64,000 nt of DNA from Luscinia megarhynchos. Lineage: Eukaryota > Chordata > Aves > Passeriformes > Turdidae. Location: positions 41,768,770 to 41,832,769 of the forward strand of contig CM067568.1 of assembly GCA_034336665.1 (NCBI GenBank), in the 5' to 3' direction. Below the pieces are notes generated by a model. It worked only from the letters and a program-made list of their open reading frames with translations. It had not been told where the DNA came from and made no database searches. How positions within the stretch are numbered: the stretch's first letter is position 1; every line of letters starts with the position of its first letter. Below are positions 1 through 13,930 of the stretch, in pieces. Position numbers and translations under genes: made by a program.

Positions 1-3000
1 TACCAAAGAATATTTTCTTTCATGTGTCCTGTGGGAACACTCTAACTGTAACATCTGGGACTCCCATTTCTTCATGCATTCTGAGAAGATCCTCAAAATA
101 TCTTTATTATAATCCAGTTTATCTTTGAAGAGTGTTTATTAATCTATTTATATTTAAATGCAATTTCATAAATACATTTGCTAAGGCACCTTGTAGATTA
201 CAAAATTTGTTTTAAACAATGATTTGTGTTACTTCTTTTCATACAAACAGGCATACCAAATCTATCTTTCACATATATATTGTAAACAAACACATCAATA
301 ATTTTATCACATACTCTGGTATTTCCCACATGAACAGAAGTGATTTGCTATAGGCCAAGTTAGCCACAAAGTTAAAATCTTATCTATTTTTTTTTTCTTT
401 TACTTGAGGTTACATACAGTCACTTGGACTATTATATTTAACTTCTAATAATCTTCTAATAGTTTGGATTTTTGCCAGTAGCAAATGCCTTTTAAATTTT
501 TAAATATTATTCCATTTGATCAGCTGAAGAAGTTCCACTTTTTCTTATGATTTCCTGGTTTTTTAAATACCTTTTGTTGTTGACATGAATTTGAGGTCTA
601 TGAGAAACCAGGGACACTGATCGTAATTATATGGCACAAGGTACTGTACACAGGCCACCTTCAAGTCTTCAATTATCAATCTATTGTTGCAACATTTTGG
701 TTCATAACACAGCATTCAGAAAACAGATATCCATCTCCATGAATCATTTTAAAATAGGTTTTCTCCATTATTTTTTTTTAAAATCAGTATCATGCTAACT
801 TTTGGAAAAACTTGCAGTTTAGTCTTTTCATCATGGATTTAATCATGGACAGATTCACAACAGCAAGGAGAGTTTTGAGAACCTTGTGACTGAAATTATC
901 TTCATTTTCTTGGCAGCTCTTATGGGTATGAAGTGTACAAAATCAACATTTAAAGTGGCCTTCATTATGAGCTTAAGTGGATTTGAGACTGTGCCAGGAA
1001 CCCTGCCCCACTAATAGCTTGTTCCAGCAATGGAATAAATAGTTCTGTAGCAAGTCCTTCAGATAGATTGCTTCTCCAGATTGGATACTCAGGTTTGTCC
1101 TTGCTGATTTTGTTGTCTGTATCAGTTCACTTCTGCCTTAGCACGATAGAAGGACTTGCTTTTCTGTGTTTTGAGACTTAGACGACAGTGAACAGAGAAT
1201 TAGTCGCAAGAATCAGTTCATAACACCCTAACAACTTCCTTAATATGATTGTGGCAGTAGTGGAAGTAAATTGACAAAAAGGAAAAAACTGAAGGGTTTC
1301 AGAAGCTGGAAATACAGTCTGCAATGACTGGCATGATGAAAATACAGAGAGACCAGTGATGAGAGGGAACTGTTGGCTTACTCTGTCCTAGTATGGAGAA
1401 ACTCTACTTCTGAGAGCCTGTGTTTCTTACACAGTCACAGTATTTCAAATTGTTCTTTTTCACTCAACCATCATTGCAGCAGGAATTAAGAGTGAAGTTT
1501 AGAATTTGGCCCTTGATTGATATGATGGCTTGGCTGGGATTTGAATTACCATATCTCTTTGCCAGTCCCAAATGGGCCCAAAATATGTTCCAAGGAAAAA
1601 TGATCCTACTGTTACCTCATTCTGAAGCCCAGTTCTGCTTTCTTTTCCCTAGCCATTCAAAAAATATGCATGTGCTTGCTTCAAGGTCTACTCCATAATT
1701 TCCTGAAGTGTGAATTTTAAAATCCACTTACTTCCACTGTGCTTATCCTTATATGTCCTGCATGTGATGGGAGCCTCGTGTCTGAGCATTTCTGAAGTAA
1801 ACAGAAATTTATAGTACTTATGTCTTTACACACATATGGAAGATGTTGCAGAATCAGGTCCTGTGATACTTTTTATGTACTACTTGTGCTCTCATGCTGC
1901 ATTCCAGCCAGATGGAAAGATAAAATCCTTATGTGGATCCTGGAGATAGTCTCAGTGTCCCACAGAAAGAGTGCAGACACACAATCACCATAAAGCTGAG
2001 GGCTGCACATCCAGGAAGGATGCTAATCCCACAAGAAGATGATCTTTCCCTGTTTATAAAAATTCTTTAATTAATACATGATGCATAATTCCAAAGGGCT
2101 TGTCAGACTTCCCAAGGCAAGATGTATGCAACACTAAGAATCAGAGCGGGCCTCAGATATTCTCACAATGTTTCACGATAGGCATCTGATGTATTTGAAA
2201 CCTGACAGCTGTCAGGGTCTCATTGCTAGAACCAGAACAGATCATTAATGACTGTGGGTTTATTACTGGACCCGTCAGGCTCATATTAGATATTCTACCT
2301 TTTTTATTGTTCTAGTCAACAACAAAAAGAAAAGAAACAAAACCTGAGTGACTGAATCCAAGGGAAAAAACATATTATGGGACAGTTATCCACTATTTTA
2401 TCCATATATATTGCATTGTCTCACTTTTGCTGTCCTTGGAAGAAAGGGCACATGCTGTCTTCACTGTCTTTTCTGCAGATTTAGGGTGCAATGACAACAC
2501 TAATTTTTATCAGCTCACCAGGCAATAACATAATATCTGTTACTTCTGACTCAGCAATGAGGGCCATAGGCCAAGGAATTGTTCTTTCTCCTGAATAAAC
2601 TTTTTTTAATGTGACAGCCCAGGAAGGAGAAATGTGATGACTGTCCTGAGGTATGGCTGTGTTACACTGACCTCAGTGCATACTTCCTCTGGCAAAGGCC
2701 AATTCATCAATATGTTCCAGTCTCTGTGATTTCATATTGAAGAAATAAAAATAATTTAAAAAAATCAGTAATGTGATGCTTATTAATACTTGAGATGTTT
2801 GTTAGTGTCAAAACTTGAATATTTATTAAAGTTTCAGTTGAAAAAATAAAAATACTGCTAATTTTTACAATAAATTGAGGGAGTCTTTGAGGCAATAATC
2901 AGATTATTTACCCAAGGCCAGATTCACAATGTTTAAGAGATAAAAACAGAGAGAAGAGGTCTGTGGTGGTGCCTCCAGGACACATGCAGGGTGGCTATGC

Positions 3001-6000
3001 TGACAGCATGCTGCACAGCTGGTATACTTATTATTTATGAGGCTAGAGGTGGATCATCTTCCTCCCCATGTGTATGAGGTGGTGTGAGCTTTGAATGTCC
3101 CCACCATGCTTCATGCCAGATAACCAATATGGTCCTAAATGGTGTGTCTGTTGCCCAGTAACTGTGCTGGCTCCTTGTAGTTCCTGCAGCCCTGAAAGGT
3201 CTGAGACAGCACTCAGCAGCCTGGCTTCAAGGGGAAACAGCTGGGAGGGACAGACTGGATGTTGTGATAATCAGTTCTGAATTTTTGTGTAATTTAGGTG
3301 CATGTTGCCATTGTCAAAGGATCCATAGTGTCTTCTGGTCTGAAAATACGTCTGTGTGCCCAGTCTCCTTCCTGTTTCTTCAAGTGAAATTCAGGAGTCA
3401 CTAGAGTTCATTGCAGTTGCCTCCTGTTTAGGAGTCTACAGTAGCCCTGGTGACAAAAATAGTAAGAGGGCAGCACTGGAAAATGACCTTCGTTATGATT
3501 CTATTTCCTTGGGCTAGATACAGCCAAAGAGGAAGAAGAAACACAAATTGAAGACCCAGAATATCTCAACTGAATCATGGGTAATGAATGTCAATTTGCC
3601 ATGAGAAAGATGACTGTGCTGAATAGTACTGGACAAGAATTTGCAATCCTGTATCCAGACATGTTCTTGCTACCACTTCATTTATGTTAAGAGGTTCACT
3701 GGTCCTGAACTACTGTCTTTAAGATGTCCATGAAAATTATCTTCCATTTCTTTTTGTTTTTTTTTGTTTCATAAGGTTTCCCTCTTGCACCCTATGCTTT
3801 CAGAGAAAGAAGTATCAGGACCCTGAGTGCACCACTAGGTCTTCATTGCACTGATCAGCCTCACCAGGGACAATTCCCTCCCCTGCCCAGACATGCCTTC
3901 TGATCCTTGTGAATGTATCCTTATTGGATAGGTGTGCCTATCTTTGATCATGTTCCCTACTGTTCCCAAATTGTTGTTTAATTTTCTGGATTGGTCTTGG
4001 CTTTGGATCACTATCTTGCCTGATGGTTGTTGGACTCGTGATGCTGGAATTGGGTGGTGCTGCAGTTACCACCCCTGCTCTGTTCACCCTGTTTGTGACT
4101 GGGGGGCTGTGCCCTTCTGCTTGTGTTGCTGCACTGTCTGAGGTGTGGTTACCTTCAGAGCACAGCAGTGCTGCTTTTTCAGAGATGCTCTGCACTTTCT
4201 TTGCAGCTTCTGAGTTTACAGACTGCAGAGTGTGTTAAGATGTGCTATGCACATATGTGTTATGCATGTGTACAGAGGCTGAGGTCCTCCTCAGAACTGC
4301 TGCAGAACCATGCCACTGCCAGCATGTGAAAAGGGTGAGGTTTCTTCTGAAGCTTGGCCTGTGATAGTTCCCAAGGTGTGCTCTAAGTCACTATAGCAAT
4401 ACACGTGATATCTGGATTCCTGATTTGTTCCCTGCAACAATTCTTATTTGTCAGTCTGGAATTTAGTCAGATAGTGAAAAAGTCTGTTTATCTTGCTGAG
4501 CATCAGCTGATTGTATTTAAGATGACTTTTCACCAAATAGTCCCTTGTATAGAGTTCCCTGCATAATTTGCTCAACGCTCCTTTTACAGAATAGAGATGT
4601 TCCTTCAGACTTTAGAATATTACATGGATAAAGTCCAGTAATTACTGTGGGGGTTGCTTGGACATAACTGTATGCAATATGATTTCTGTTTTTTCTTTCA
4701 CACTTTGTCCTCCTCTCTGTGAAGAAACACCTGCTATTTTCTGACTTGTCTTTCATTGCTTCATATGGAAGTCATGGTAACTCAAGTAATGAGAAGCAGC
4801 CATGAGAAGATAAGAAAGATAAAGCCTGAATTCTGACACATTCTAAAATTTTTTTTTCAGATAGTATGTTGTATCTGTTTTTCAATTGCTGATTCACACC
4901 AAGCCCTGCATCACCTCTGCATCCTGTTGCTTCTCATTTGATGTTTGACTCAACCATTCCCTTTGCTGTCTTCTTGCAATGTGTGCTAGTATTTGTAGTG
5001 AAAATCAGTTCATGCAGTGAAATGAAGAATGATTCTGCTAGCCCCAAAGGAGCAGTCAGCTCTTCAAATTTGAGCTTAAGGATTTTCAGAAAAATGTGTC
5101 ATTTTGCCTCAAGAGACACTTGAGAGAGCTTTCAAGGCCATTCTTGAAAAGTGTGAAAACAAAAGCAAATGTGAATGTCATAAGAGAGAGAGGTTTGCTT
5201 AAGAAAAATATGTTCTTCCGGATATTATGCTGGGTTTTGGGCTTCTAATAGTTAATCAACTTGAAGTGTGCTCAGATTCAGAGCTCCTAGCATTTGTAAA
5301 AGGGAGAAAAACTCATCAAGCTACCCTTCTAATGCAAAAATAGAGACTTAGCTGTCTCAGGGCCAAATATTTAATTTAACATACTGAGACCTATAAAGCC
5401 AGGCTATTGCATGCATTTCTCATTTGATAGGAACTTTTCCAGAGATTCAGGAGCATGAAGTTTGTCTCTTGGTTTATCTTTAATATGTGTTAGTTTAGGA
5501 TGTGTGAAAAAGACTGATGGTTTCACAAACCCTGAAATAGCAGGTTTAATGTCATATAGTAACACGTGTTGTTTCACTTAATAAATCTATTGAAGTTTCT
5601 TAATGTTTCCCAAAACTGATTGTAAGGAGTGGTTTTCTTACTTTCCTTACTGTTACACTGGGTTAGGTGAGCTCTTCTGTGTGTGGTTTATCTACATTTT
5701 CCATTGCTAAACAGAGCTCAACGGTGGTATCTTCAGGCGATGTGTTCTATTAGAAAAGGGATCACAAAATTCCTTTTCTCTCATGTTGCTTGCCATAATT
5801 TGCCCAGAGTCACAAAGATGAAAAGACAACGTAGTCCGTAAAATTACCTTATTGAAATAGTTTTTAAGGATTGAAATGTAGTCTCATTAAATTTGTCACA
5901 GAGTTTCTTTCACATTTCCAGCTTTGATGAAACAGTCAGGTTTATTAAAGTGGTGCTTCTGTGTTTTTGCTAAAATTCCTGCTTTTGTTTTTTTTCTTGG

Positions 6001-8799
6001 CTTTCTGCTATATTACATACCTGCCATATGTGAAATATATTGTGTTGCAGTGAGCCCACTTGTTTGGAAATTAAGTTCTTCAGACCTTGATTCTCTATGT
6101 CTGTGAATCCACACTTGTAACCCAATGTTGCTACGTGACAGCCTTTTGGTGACCTGTATGAAAGAGGTGGCTTAGTCAGAGCCACAACTGGTTGGCTGGT
6201 AGCAGTATTGCATCAACCATTAGAATGCCATTTAGCAGAATGCCCAGCTGAGAATTTAATGCCAAATAGAAAGGTCAACTTCTGCTTCACTCTTTATACT
6301 CTTTATAAGCAAAATGCCAATTGCAATGAAAGGTCGCAGAGCCATTTCCAACCTTGTGTTTCTTTGAGGTGAGAGTGGCTGCTAATGAAGCATATTTCAG
6401 TGGTTCTACATCACTCAGAAAATGGTTATAAAGCAGTTTGGATGTACTGTCAGATCTGTAAACAGGCATTAACAGCTTCTGAAGCCTTCAACTACTTAAA
6501 TCTGTGACATGCACAAGATGAATTAAATTTGTACTGATGGTTTAGGAATGCTTTACAGAGAGCAATACAGTTTGCTGTGGCATCAAGGCTGGCATGACCA
6601 ACATCTTCTAGTGAGGAGAAGTTTTGTGTTACTTATGCTTGGAATCAAAACAAAGAAGGAGATTGCCTATTTCAAGGGCCATTTTTTTTCAGAGCAGTGA
6701 AGGATGAGTGTGTCATTATATCAGTAACAGGAATGTGTGAGTATTTCACAAATTTGTTCTATACTGTCGAGGTGAATTTCTTATCTCCACAGTAAAAGAT
6801 TATTCCTAATGAGTGACAGTGTTCACAGCAAAGTGCTGTTGTCCTTCACACTTGTTTATATGGCAGATTGTGTTAACTTCCTTGTTTAGCATGGTAAGTT
6901 TTCTCTAACAAGCCTTAAAACAAAGTTGTCAAAGGAGACTGATGATAGTAAATAATACTGAATTGATAATAGAAGTATGCAAAAATGAAATACAGCATAT
7001 TTAAGGAGTGGAAAGTTCATGTTAGTGACTAAACCTTTATTTGTTCTTCCTTAACCTAAATAAGGAATTTTACTGAATTCTTCTCTTCATAAACCTTGGG
7101 CTTTCTCCCAAGTTCAATAAGAAATGCACAACTAGTTTATCCTGGAATGAGTACAAACAATTCTGTGTTGCATTCAGGAATATACAGAGTTCCTGAAAAT
7201 AAAAGGGATATAATATTTTTTGGTGTGTGTTTGTTCATTAGGAGAAGAAAGGCACTGTTGCTATACAGATACCACAGCAGCCCCCGGCTGCCTGAAGAAG
7301 GAACATGTCAACTTCACTGCTTAGTTTGGAAAAAGGTTGGGAAGGGATTCTGCAAGAATCGTGTACCCTGTTTAGTAATACAGGCTGCTCTATCATGTGA
7401 TTGAGTACCTTGCTAGGCACGTAATTGCTGCTGCATTTTCATTGTTTCCATCTCAAGAATGGCCTTGAACATGGGAAGGAGGAAATGGATGACTGCTTGT
7501 TTTATTTTTTTTCTGGAATAGTGAGAAAGTGTTTTCTAATGCTTAAAATACATGTAGGAACACATTGCTAGCCAGCTCCAGCCTCACAAGCTACAGCTAG
7601 CTCAGTTTTCTGAGGTTTTCAAATGCTTCAGCTGTACTGTTTTCAATTACAGGCTATACATGTGCAAGTAGAATGTGCATGGATAGTTCTAATACATATA
7701 CTTCTAATATGAATTGTGTGCATAGACTAGATAATGCCATTGAATCAGTGAGGGTAGAGGGGAAAATGAACAGAAGCAGTTTGGCAAAGCAACAGTACAT
7801 CCTGCAGCACCACAGCTCTGCTACAGCCTTTCTGTCTTGCTTATCAATAAATGGCATGTGTCTAACTCTTTGTACATTGATGCTAAAAATACCCTTTGTC
7901 TCTCTCGTTCTTAAATGCTGTAATCATTCACTGAAGCTCAGAGGTGAGAACTGTTTCTTAGGAAGCAAATTTTGCATGCTGAGTAGTTCAGCTATTCTGG
8001 ACTTTTCTGCTAATCTTCATTTCTTTAAGGTAGACTCCTAGAGGTTAGAGGAAGCTTGCAGGGTGGATTGTAAGGAGGGGGATGAAGGAGAGGACACAAT
8101 GTAGTGAGACAGCTTCCCTACTGTGGACCTCAGATAAACAGGCATGGAACAAGATGTGTCCTGTTTTTTATGCCTTGTTTTCGATGTCCTGTTTTCTCTC
8201 TTCACATTCCACTTATAAGTGCAGCATTTCTTCCTTAAAAACTGGTGTAGCTACAAGCTAGGATATTGAACTGCCTGGACATTTTATTTTTGTGTAGAGT
8301 AGTTTGATTACTGAAATTCTGTTATTGTCAAAATGTCTCAGCATGACATGAACCTCTGTTAGCTCCTTGTCTCCTAATGTATGTAACAACCTTTATTAGT
8401 GTTGTAATGTCTTTGGTTCCTGTCTCAAATGTAATGGAATTGCCTGCCAGATGCTTGATAGGGCTGCAGAATGTCTTGGTATGTTCTCTAGGTGCTGCTG
8501 TCTTTATTAAATTGAAAGTATTTTCTGGTTGTTTAGAAAGGATCAGTTTTCTTTTGTATTATTGTTTCCCCCTGCAGCTTGCAGGCACCTGACTTTGGTT
8601 TCTGACAAATCTCTTTTCCCTTTCCTCATTTATAAATTAATCTTTCCATTCTTCTTAATTTCATTTTATTCTTTTTTCCTGCATTCCAGTCCTGCAATGT
8701 GTGCTAAATATATATACTTCAGAATCCTCAGTACTCCGTGAAAATGTCTGAGCAGCTCCATATTTTGTTTCTAGTCTTTGGTTTTTGTTTTGCTGTCAC
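1..8799. other. Unassigned AT-rich non-coding stretch
   Basis: I see no gene, RNA gene or recognisable repeat here. Open frames are short; the longest is about 122 codons on the plus strand at 7673-8041, and it is overlapped by an antisense frame. None has a domain, codon bias or flanking splice sites that persuade me. The sequence is AT-rich with scattered short homopolymer runs and looks like intergenic or intronic vertebrate DNA. Regulatory elements cannot be excluded without conservation data. Confidence 0.6.
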
Positions 8800-8816
8800 T
8801 TTTTTTTTTTTTTTTT
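8800..8816. repeat. Poly-T run (T17)
   Basis: An uninterrupted run of about 17 T lies in T-rich sequence. CR1 elements do not end in poly-A, so this is more likely a simple slippage tract than a retroposon tail. Confidence 0.9.
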
Positions 8817-9059
8817 AATCTGGTTAAAAAAAATCCATCTACTGAAGCTTTTAATACCTTTTAAAATTACTTCTTCTATGTTTGGCACATCATTTAGAGT
8901 ATTTACTAGGACTGGATTTCTCTTTTATCTTTTTTCTTTCCTTCCACAATTTCAGAAGCAGTGACCACTGCTGCACATAGGTCTGTGAACTACTTTTGTT
9001 TCTCACAAAATTTTTGTTCTGAGAGCCTTTACCTACAATACAACCACAGTTTCTCTGTC

Positions 9060-9125
9060 ATCAATCCAGATCATTAATAATACTGATAATGACAAAATGC
9101 ACAGAGCTTGGTGGAGTTATTGCTT
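9060..9125 (-). mobile_element. Ancient CR1-type reverse-transcriptase scrap
   Basis: Read on the minus strand, one frame gives residues resembling PxSSV..FVII.SIINDLD. This is close to the VPQGSVLGPLLF..FINDLD segment of CR1-family reverse transcriptases, including the hallmark INDLD string. The match covers only about 20 residues. Flanking sequence is too decayed to extend it, and stop codons interrupt it soon after. It is best read as a very old, inactive CR1 relic. A chance match is possible because the match is short. Confidence 0.45.
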
Positions 9126-12100
9126 GTTATGAGCTCCTCTTTGCAATTTCTATCTTTGTCTACATGCTGCTGAAAAATGTCATCAGTGTAAGGTTGTAGT
9201 TCCCAAGTAGTATATACTTTCTTCTAAAATGTCAGATTCAGCAAGAGCTACACCTGTGAAAATCAGGAAACAAACTAAAGTTAAGGTACTTTCAGACACA
9301 AACTCTTGACAACCAGGAGATATAGTGAAAATATTCTAAGTGAATCTTAACTCTCTTCCTGGAGGTAGCAACAGTTACTGGGAGTACCTTGGTAATGCCT
9401 CTTTTGTCTATAGCTGGGTACTTCTGGTAAGTGAAGATGTAATGAATGCTGAAAATTTTAGCTGGAGACGGCAGTCAGAGCCATGGCCGTGACACGTGGT
9501 GGTGTGTGAGTCCTGTATGTCTTGAATAAGGACACACATTCACATTACCATTGCTGTCTTCCAGTAGCATTCCTACTGTGCTCCATCTCTGAGTGGGAAA
9601 TCACACCTTGTCCTGCAGTCAGGGCCTAGGAACACGACAGCTGGGATTTGGAGAGTCACTGTAGGCTTCTATAATTTGTGCTTTATTTTGCCTCATGATA
9701 TGAACAATCATCCTCGTGTTTTCAAAGATTTTGCACAAATTGCTGCATTTTCAGACAAATCAATCACTTTTCTATTGATTGAAAAAACTAGTAGGGCTTC
9801 ATTTCAAGAAAACGTGATATTTGTCCAACTGAAGAAATAAAAATTAAGCAACACAACTGAACATGCTTGGAAAAACACAATGCTTGCAGGCTGCACTCAG
9901 AGGTCAACACACTGCATGTACACAACAGGCATTCAGGAGCAGCAGGACCTTTCCTGCTCCCTTAAACCTGCTTAAGCCTTCTGGCTAAGAGATGAAGTAC
10001 AAAACAATGCAAAGGTATAAACTATGCCTTTAATAGTGGTCTCACCTCTGCTTCCTACAAGGGACAGGGCATTCACACAGACAGGCTATTGTGTAAGTCT
10101 AGCAGGGCTCTTTTATCATGGCACACCACATTCATGGCTCTTTTTGATCCTGAGACTAATCTTGGCATTCAGAGAGGGTAGGGAGTGGGCGGGTATTTCC
10201 TTACACTGGTAGTTGCTATTGTGGCTTTGGGGTAATTGCTATCAGAAGCATGAAAGCCCTTGACATCACTCTGCCTTCTGACATATAGCCCTTCTCTGAA
10301 TTTTGGAGCACAATACTATTATTTTACAATATACCCCAGTCATCCTTCTTTCTCCATCCCAGCCTGGACTAAACATGGACAGAAAGTCGGTGCTGCTTTT
10401 CCATCTGACTTGTTTGGTATTGGGAGCTGTTAAAGGTGCTGCAGGGGCAGATTGGGTGGGATAAAGTAGCACCCTGGGCTGCATCCTTGCAAGTGGTTTT
10501 TGGGGCACAGAGATGTGCTGGTGACCCAATCTTGGTGCTGGTGTCATGGGGTCGGATGTGACAGCAGAGAACAGTAAATCCACTGGAGGTGAAGTTTCAG
10601 CACAAACCTCCCAACAGATGGACACACATTTTGCCACCTTCAAGTACGTTGCATCTCTGTCTGCCTTCTCTTTTTACATTGTTCAAATGTGAGTGAATAC
10701 TGAACACCATTTATCTCAGCAGTCAGCAGGAGGCTGACATAATGTAACGCTAACTTCTAAGGAAATCTTCCCATGCTTCAAGCAAATTTTGTGAATATTT
10801 TCTTTGTTTTTCAAATTGCAACATTTTTGATTTTCTGCTGGTAGAGATGACTAGGCAACAACATGCTGAGAAAATTTTAAAAAACCAAAAAGCTGGGGAG
10901 AAGGGGGAGTAAAATAAAGATTCAAAGACCAGATAAGAGCTAGGCAAAATTATAAAATATGTCTTCATCTTCGGGAATAGCTGATAGTTCGGTTGGAATA
11001 GTCAGTGGAGTGCTGGCAGTTGGTGCCAGATGGAAGTACTGAATTAGGTCCTTTGTAAAATGCAACAGATTTTCACGGGAACTTTTAAGGGTTCAAGAGT
11101 GTTTCAATGGTAGATGGGTGCTATGCAACCCTGAGGGAAAACTTGGAGTAGTTTGGCCTATAGGGTCATTCACAGCTCTGTGTGCCCAATTAAATGATGA
11201 AGCACATGTGGAGCACAGATGTTCATTTAATTTCCTTTGACAGGAATTTAGCAAGCACCAAAACCACTCAGAAACTGAGATCAGTGACAGGCAAATGGTT
11301 GCAGATGGCAGGAAGGTGGCAGAGCTGAATCAAAGCTATGCCTGAGCTGAAGCTGAAACACTAATGTAGGTGCATCTTAAGAAAACATATAGATTTTAGA
11401 GTTCTTTGAAGAACAGATTTTTAATAGAAAAAGCTTCACAATTAACCCATGACATGTGCTACAGTATCCCCTTTGCAGCCACTAAAGATGATCACTGCTT
11501 TTTAATGACTAATGCTGAAAAATTTCAGATTGCTGACTTTCTGTTCTCTCATGCTTTCTTGTGGTATTCATTATACCTCATTTTTGTGGCACTCCAGACT
11601 GCAAACCATAGTCTGAGATGTCTTTGTCCTCACCAAATGCAGGAGAGGGGAAGCACAAAATTTGATGTCTGATATGCAGCATGAGAGCACAATGGTAATC
11701 TCAGTCCTGCTGGTTTGTGACATATTCAGCTGAATTGACACAGGCTCCCTCTGATTTATCACCAAAGTAGCAATGAAAATTCAGCTGACAACACATACTT
11801 TGAATTTCTCTCTGGGTGTTACAAGGCTACTTCTGCAGTAGTTACTTTCACACCAAATTAAAGTAACTTTGTGAAGACATAGTTTTAACAAGTGAAGGTT
11901 TTTGAGCAGTTTATAATTTATGTCTGCTTGAAATCACTCTAGTTTGTTTCTCCTCTGGAAAGAGATGGCCAGGTGTCCAGACCTGTCACTGCCCCTATGA
12001 GTCTTTCTTGTGCTTCTGGCCCATTCCTTAGCTTCAGTGAGATGCTGAACAATGTGCATGTTTTTTTTTTCCCCCTGTAGAAACACATAGACTTTTTGCA

Positions 12101-12946
12101 GTGGATGGGTGAAGCCGTCCTGCTAAAACTGTGGGTCTTTCATATGACAGCTGGGATCATGTTTTGCAGCTAAGGAATGATGGAAAGACATAATGTAGTC
12201 CTTCCATCAAGTAATATCACTCACACATGCTTTCTGCAGAAGTTCACCTCTGTAACATGACTCCAGCTATGTGTTTCATATATTGGCTGTCTTAGCATAA
12301 GGAATCTATGAATTTTGGTCTCTATGTCAACATTTCTGTTTGTTTTATCTGAAAATAGGCTTTAAAATTTGGAATAATATAGAAATCTTTGTTAGAAAGC
12401 TTCCTTGTTTAGAAATGGATGGAGGGGGAAAATAGGAGAAAGTTGTCTTGAGGGCAAATAAACCCAAGTTTTCAGGGTTGTAAACTGTCTAATTTTTTAA
12501 AAATATATTTAAATTTTTCATATGTGTTAACACTGGAAGACGATGTATTAGCAAAAGGAAAGTATTCCCTCATATATACACAGAATATTATACAATTATA
12601 TCCCTGCCTAGGCTGTGTTTCTGCAACAAGTTTGAAACAATTGGCAAAGTCATCTCTCTATGTCTTCCCAGCAGTCTCTCGTGCCAGAAATGTCTAGAAC
12701 ACATTGGCTTTTAAAGCTGTGTTCTCATGTGGTATGATCAGTCTGTTGAGTTGTATGTTTATTTTGAGAATATACAGTAGTGCTGTGTTTATGTTAGGAT
12801 CATCAGGAAGTTTCCCAGGAATATTAGTGAAAATCCTTATTTTTCCTTTGTTGATAGTACACATGATCACACAAAACTATTGAGAATTAGAACTTTTCTT
12901 TGGAAAGCTTGAACAGTTACAATTGCTGTCAGCAGAATACTTTTTC
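9126..12946. other. Unassigned non-coding stretch
   Basis: No gene or clear repeat is visible. The part at about 10430-10640 is somewhat richer in G and C and holds a 125-codon minus-strand open frame (10266-10643) that I do not recognise. Nothing supports it as an exon. Confidence 0.55.
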
Positions 12947-12962
12947 TTTTTTTTTTTTTTTT
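12947..12962. repeat. Poly-T run (T16)
   Basis: A run of about 16 T follows a shorter T5 run and a single C. It is a simple slippage tract without adjoining retroposon sequence. Confidence 0.9.
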
Positions 12963-13332
12963 ACTTTAAAGCATTTTCTCTGTGACTTTTTAAAATTCTA
13001 GAACCAGCTATGGTTTTTCTTCATGTTCAACAAATTGAATCAAAAGATTCCTGCAATGCTTGGCCTCATTATGCTGGGTAGATCTCTTCTTGTTGCATTT
13101 ACAAAACCCTGGAGACATCTATGTTGTGATTCCTCCTGGACAAAGATACACATGAAAAAGCTGGGAGATGTTCTATTGATAATTGTCTGTTCATCAAAAG
13201 ACATATATAGCCAATGCTTTCAGAAGTAGGCCTTTAAATTAGATGGGGTGAATCCTTAAATTGGGGATTAGTCCCTCAGCTGATCTAGAAGATAGTATTG
13301 TACTGTACAGGCAGCAGGCAGGTTGATTTGTC

Positions 13333-13354
13333 TTTTTTTTTTTTTTTTTTTTTT
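13333..13354. repeat. Poly-T run (T22)
   Basis: This is the longest homopolymer in the window, about 22 consecutive T. No repeat body is recognisable on either side, so I class it as a simple repeat that is probably length-variable. Confidence 0.9.
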
Positions 13355-13689
13355 CACTCTACCACTGTCCTCTTATAGAGCTGTGGGAGACATGTTTACT
13401 TCTATTTCTCTAAAATTCCTTCCCATTTTCTTTAGGCTGTAGTATCTTCAGGGCTGGAATTATTTCTAGGACTGAACAGAAGTTTGCATACTTAGGTCTT
13501 GTCTTCTGTATGGTCTTCCAGTGATCTACATTATCAACAGAGGAACGTGGACAGTGTTGCTTGCAAACATGTTTTACTCTGAAAGCACCTCCAGTCTTGC
13601 AACATGTCTGGCAAAGACTGTTTGCTGAATATCCTAAAGCTTCTTACCACCTACTGTTTCCTCATCTGATGCACTCTGAGGAATCGGTT

Positions 13690-13930
13690 TAGTGCAGGTG
13701 GCTCAGTGTGCAGCAGCAGTGTGAGCTGCAGGCTGAGCTCTGGCTGGTGGGAGCCTGAGGCCATGAACTGGTGCTGACCCCGGGCACAACAAGGGGCACA
13801 GGGACCCGTGGCCCAGCCAGGTGACCGGACACTCTGTGGAGCTGATGTCCCCAGGCTTTTGTGTGCATAGACTGAAGGTGGAAAAAGCCAGGGTTTCCTT
13901 TGATTGGGGTCCCTCCTCAGAGTTACCCAG
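13690..13930. other. Local GC-rich patch, unassigned
   Basis: This patch is clearly richer in G and C than its AT-rich surroundings, with CAG/CTG-rich words and a few CpGs (for example in CCCCGGG near 13780). CpG density is far below that of the island at 48 kb. It could be a decayed LTR or other repeat, or a regulatory patch. I recognise no family and no open frame of note. Confidence 0.35.

Noticed and set aside
5785..5820. MIR-like string near TTGCCCAGAGTCACAAAG
   Set aside because: A single short word resembling the MIR core, without flanking support.
7673..8041. 122-codon plus-strand open frame, one of the longest without a repeat explanation
   Set aside because: No domain, signal peptide or codon bias is evident, and an antisense frame overlaps it. 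Its length is not unusual for 64 kb of sequence.
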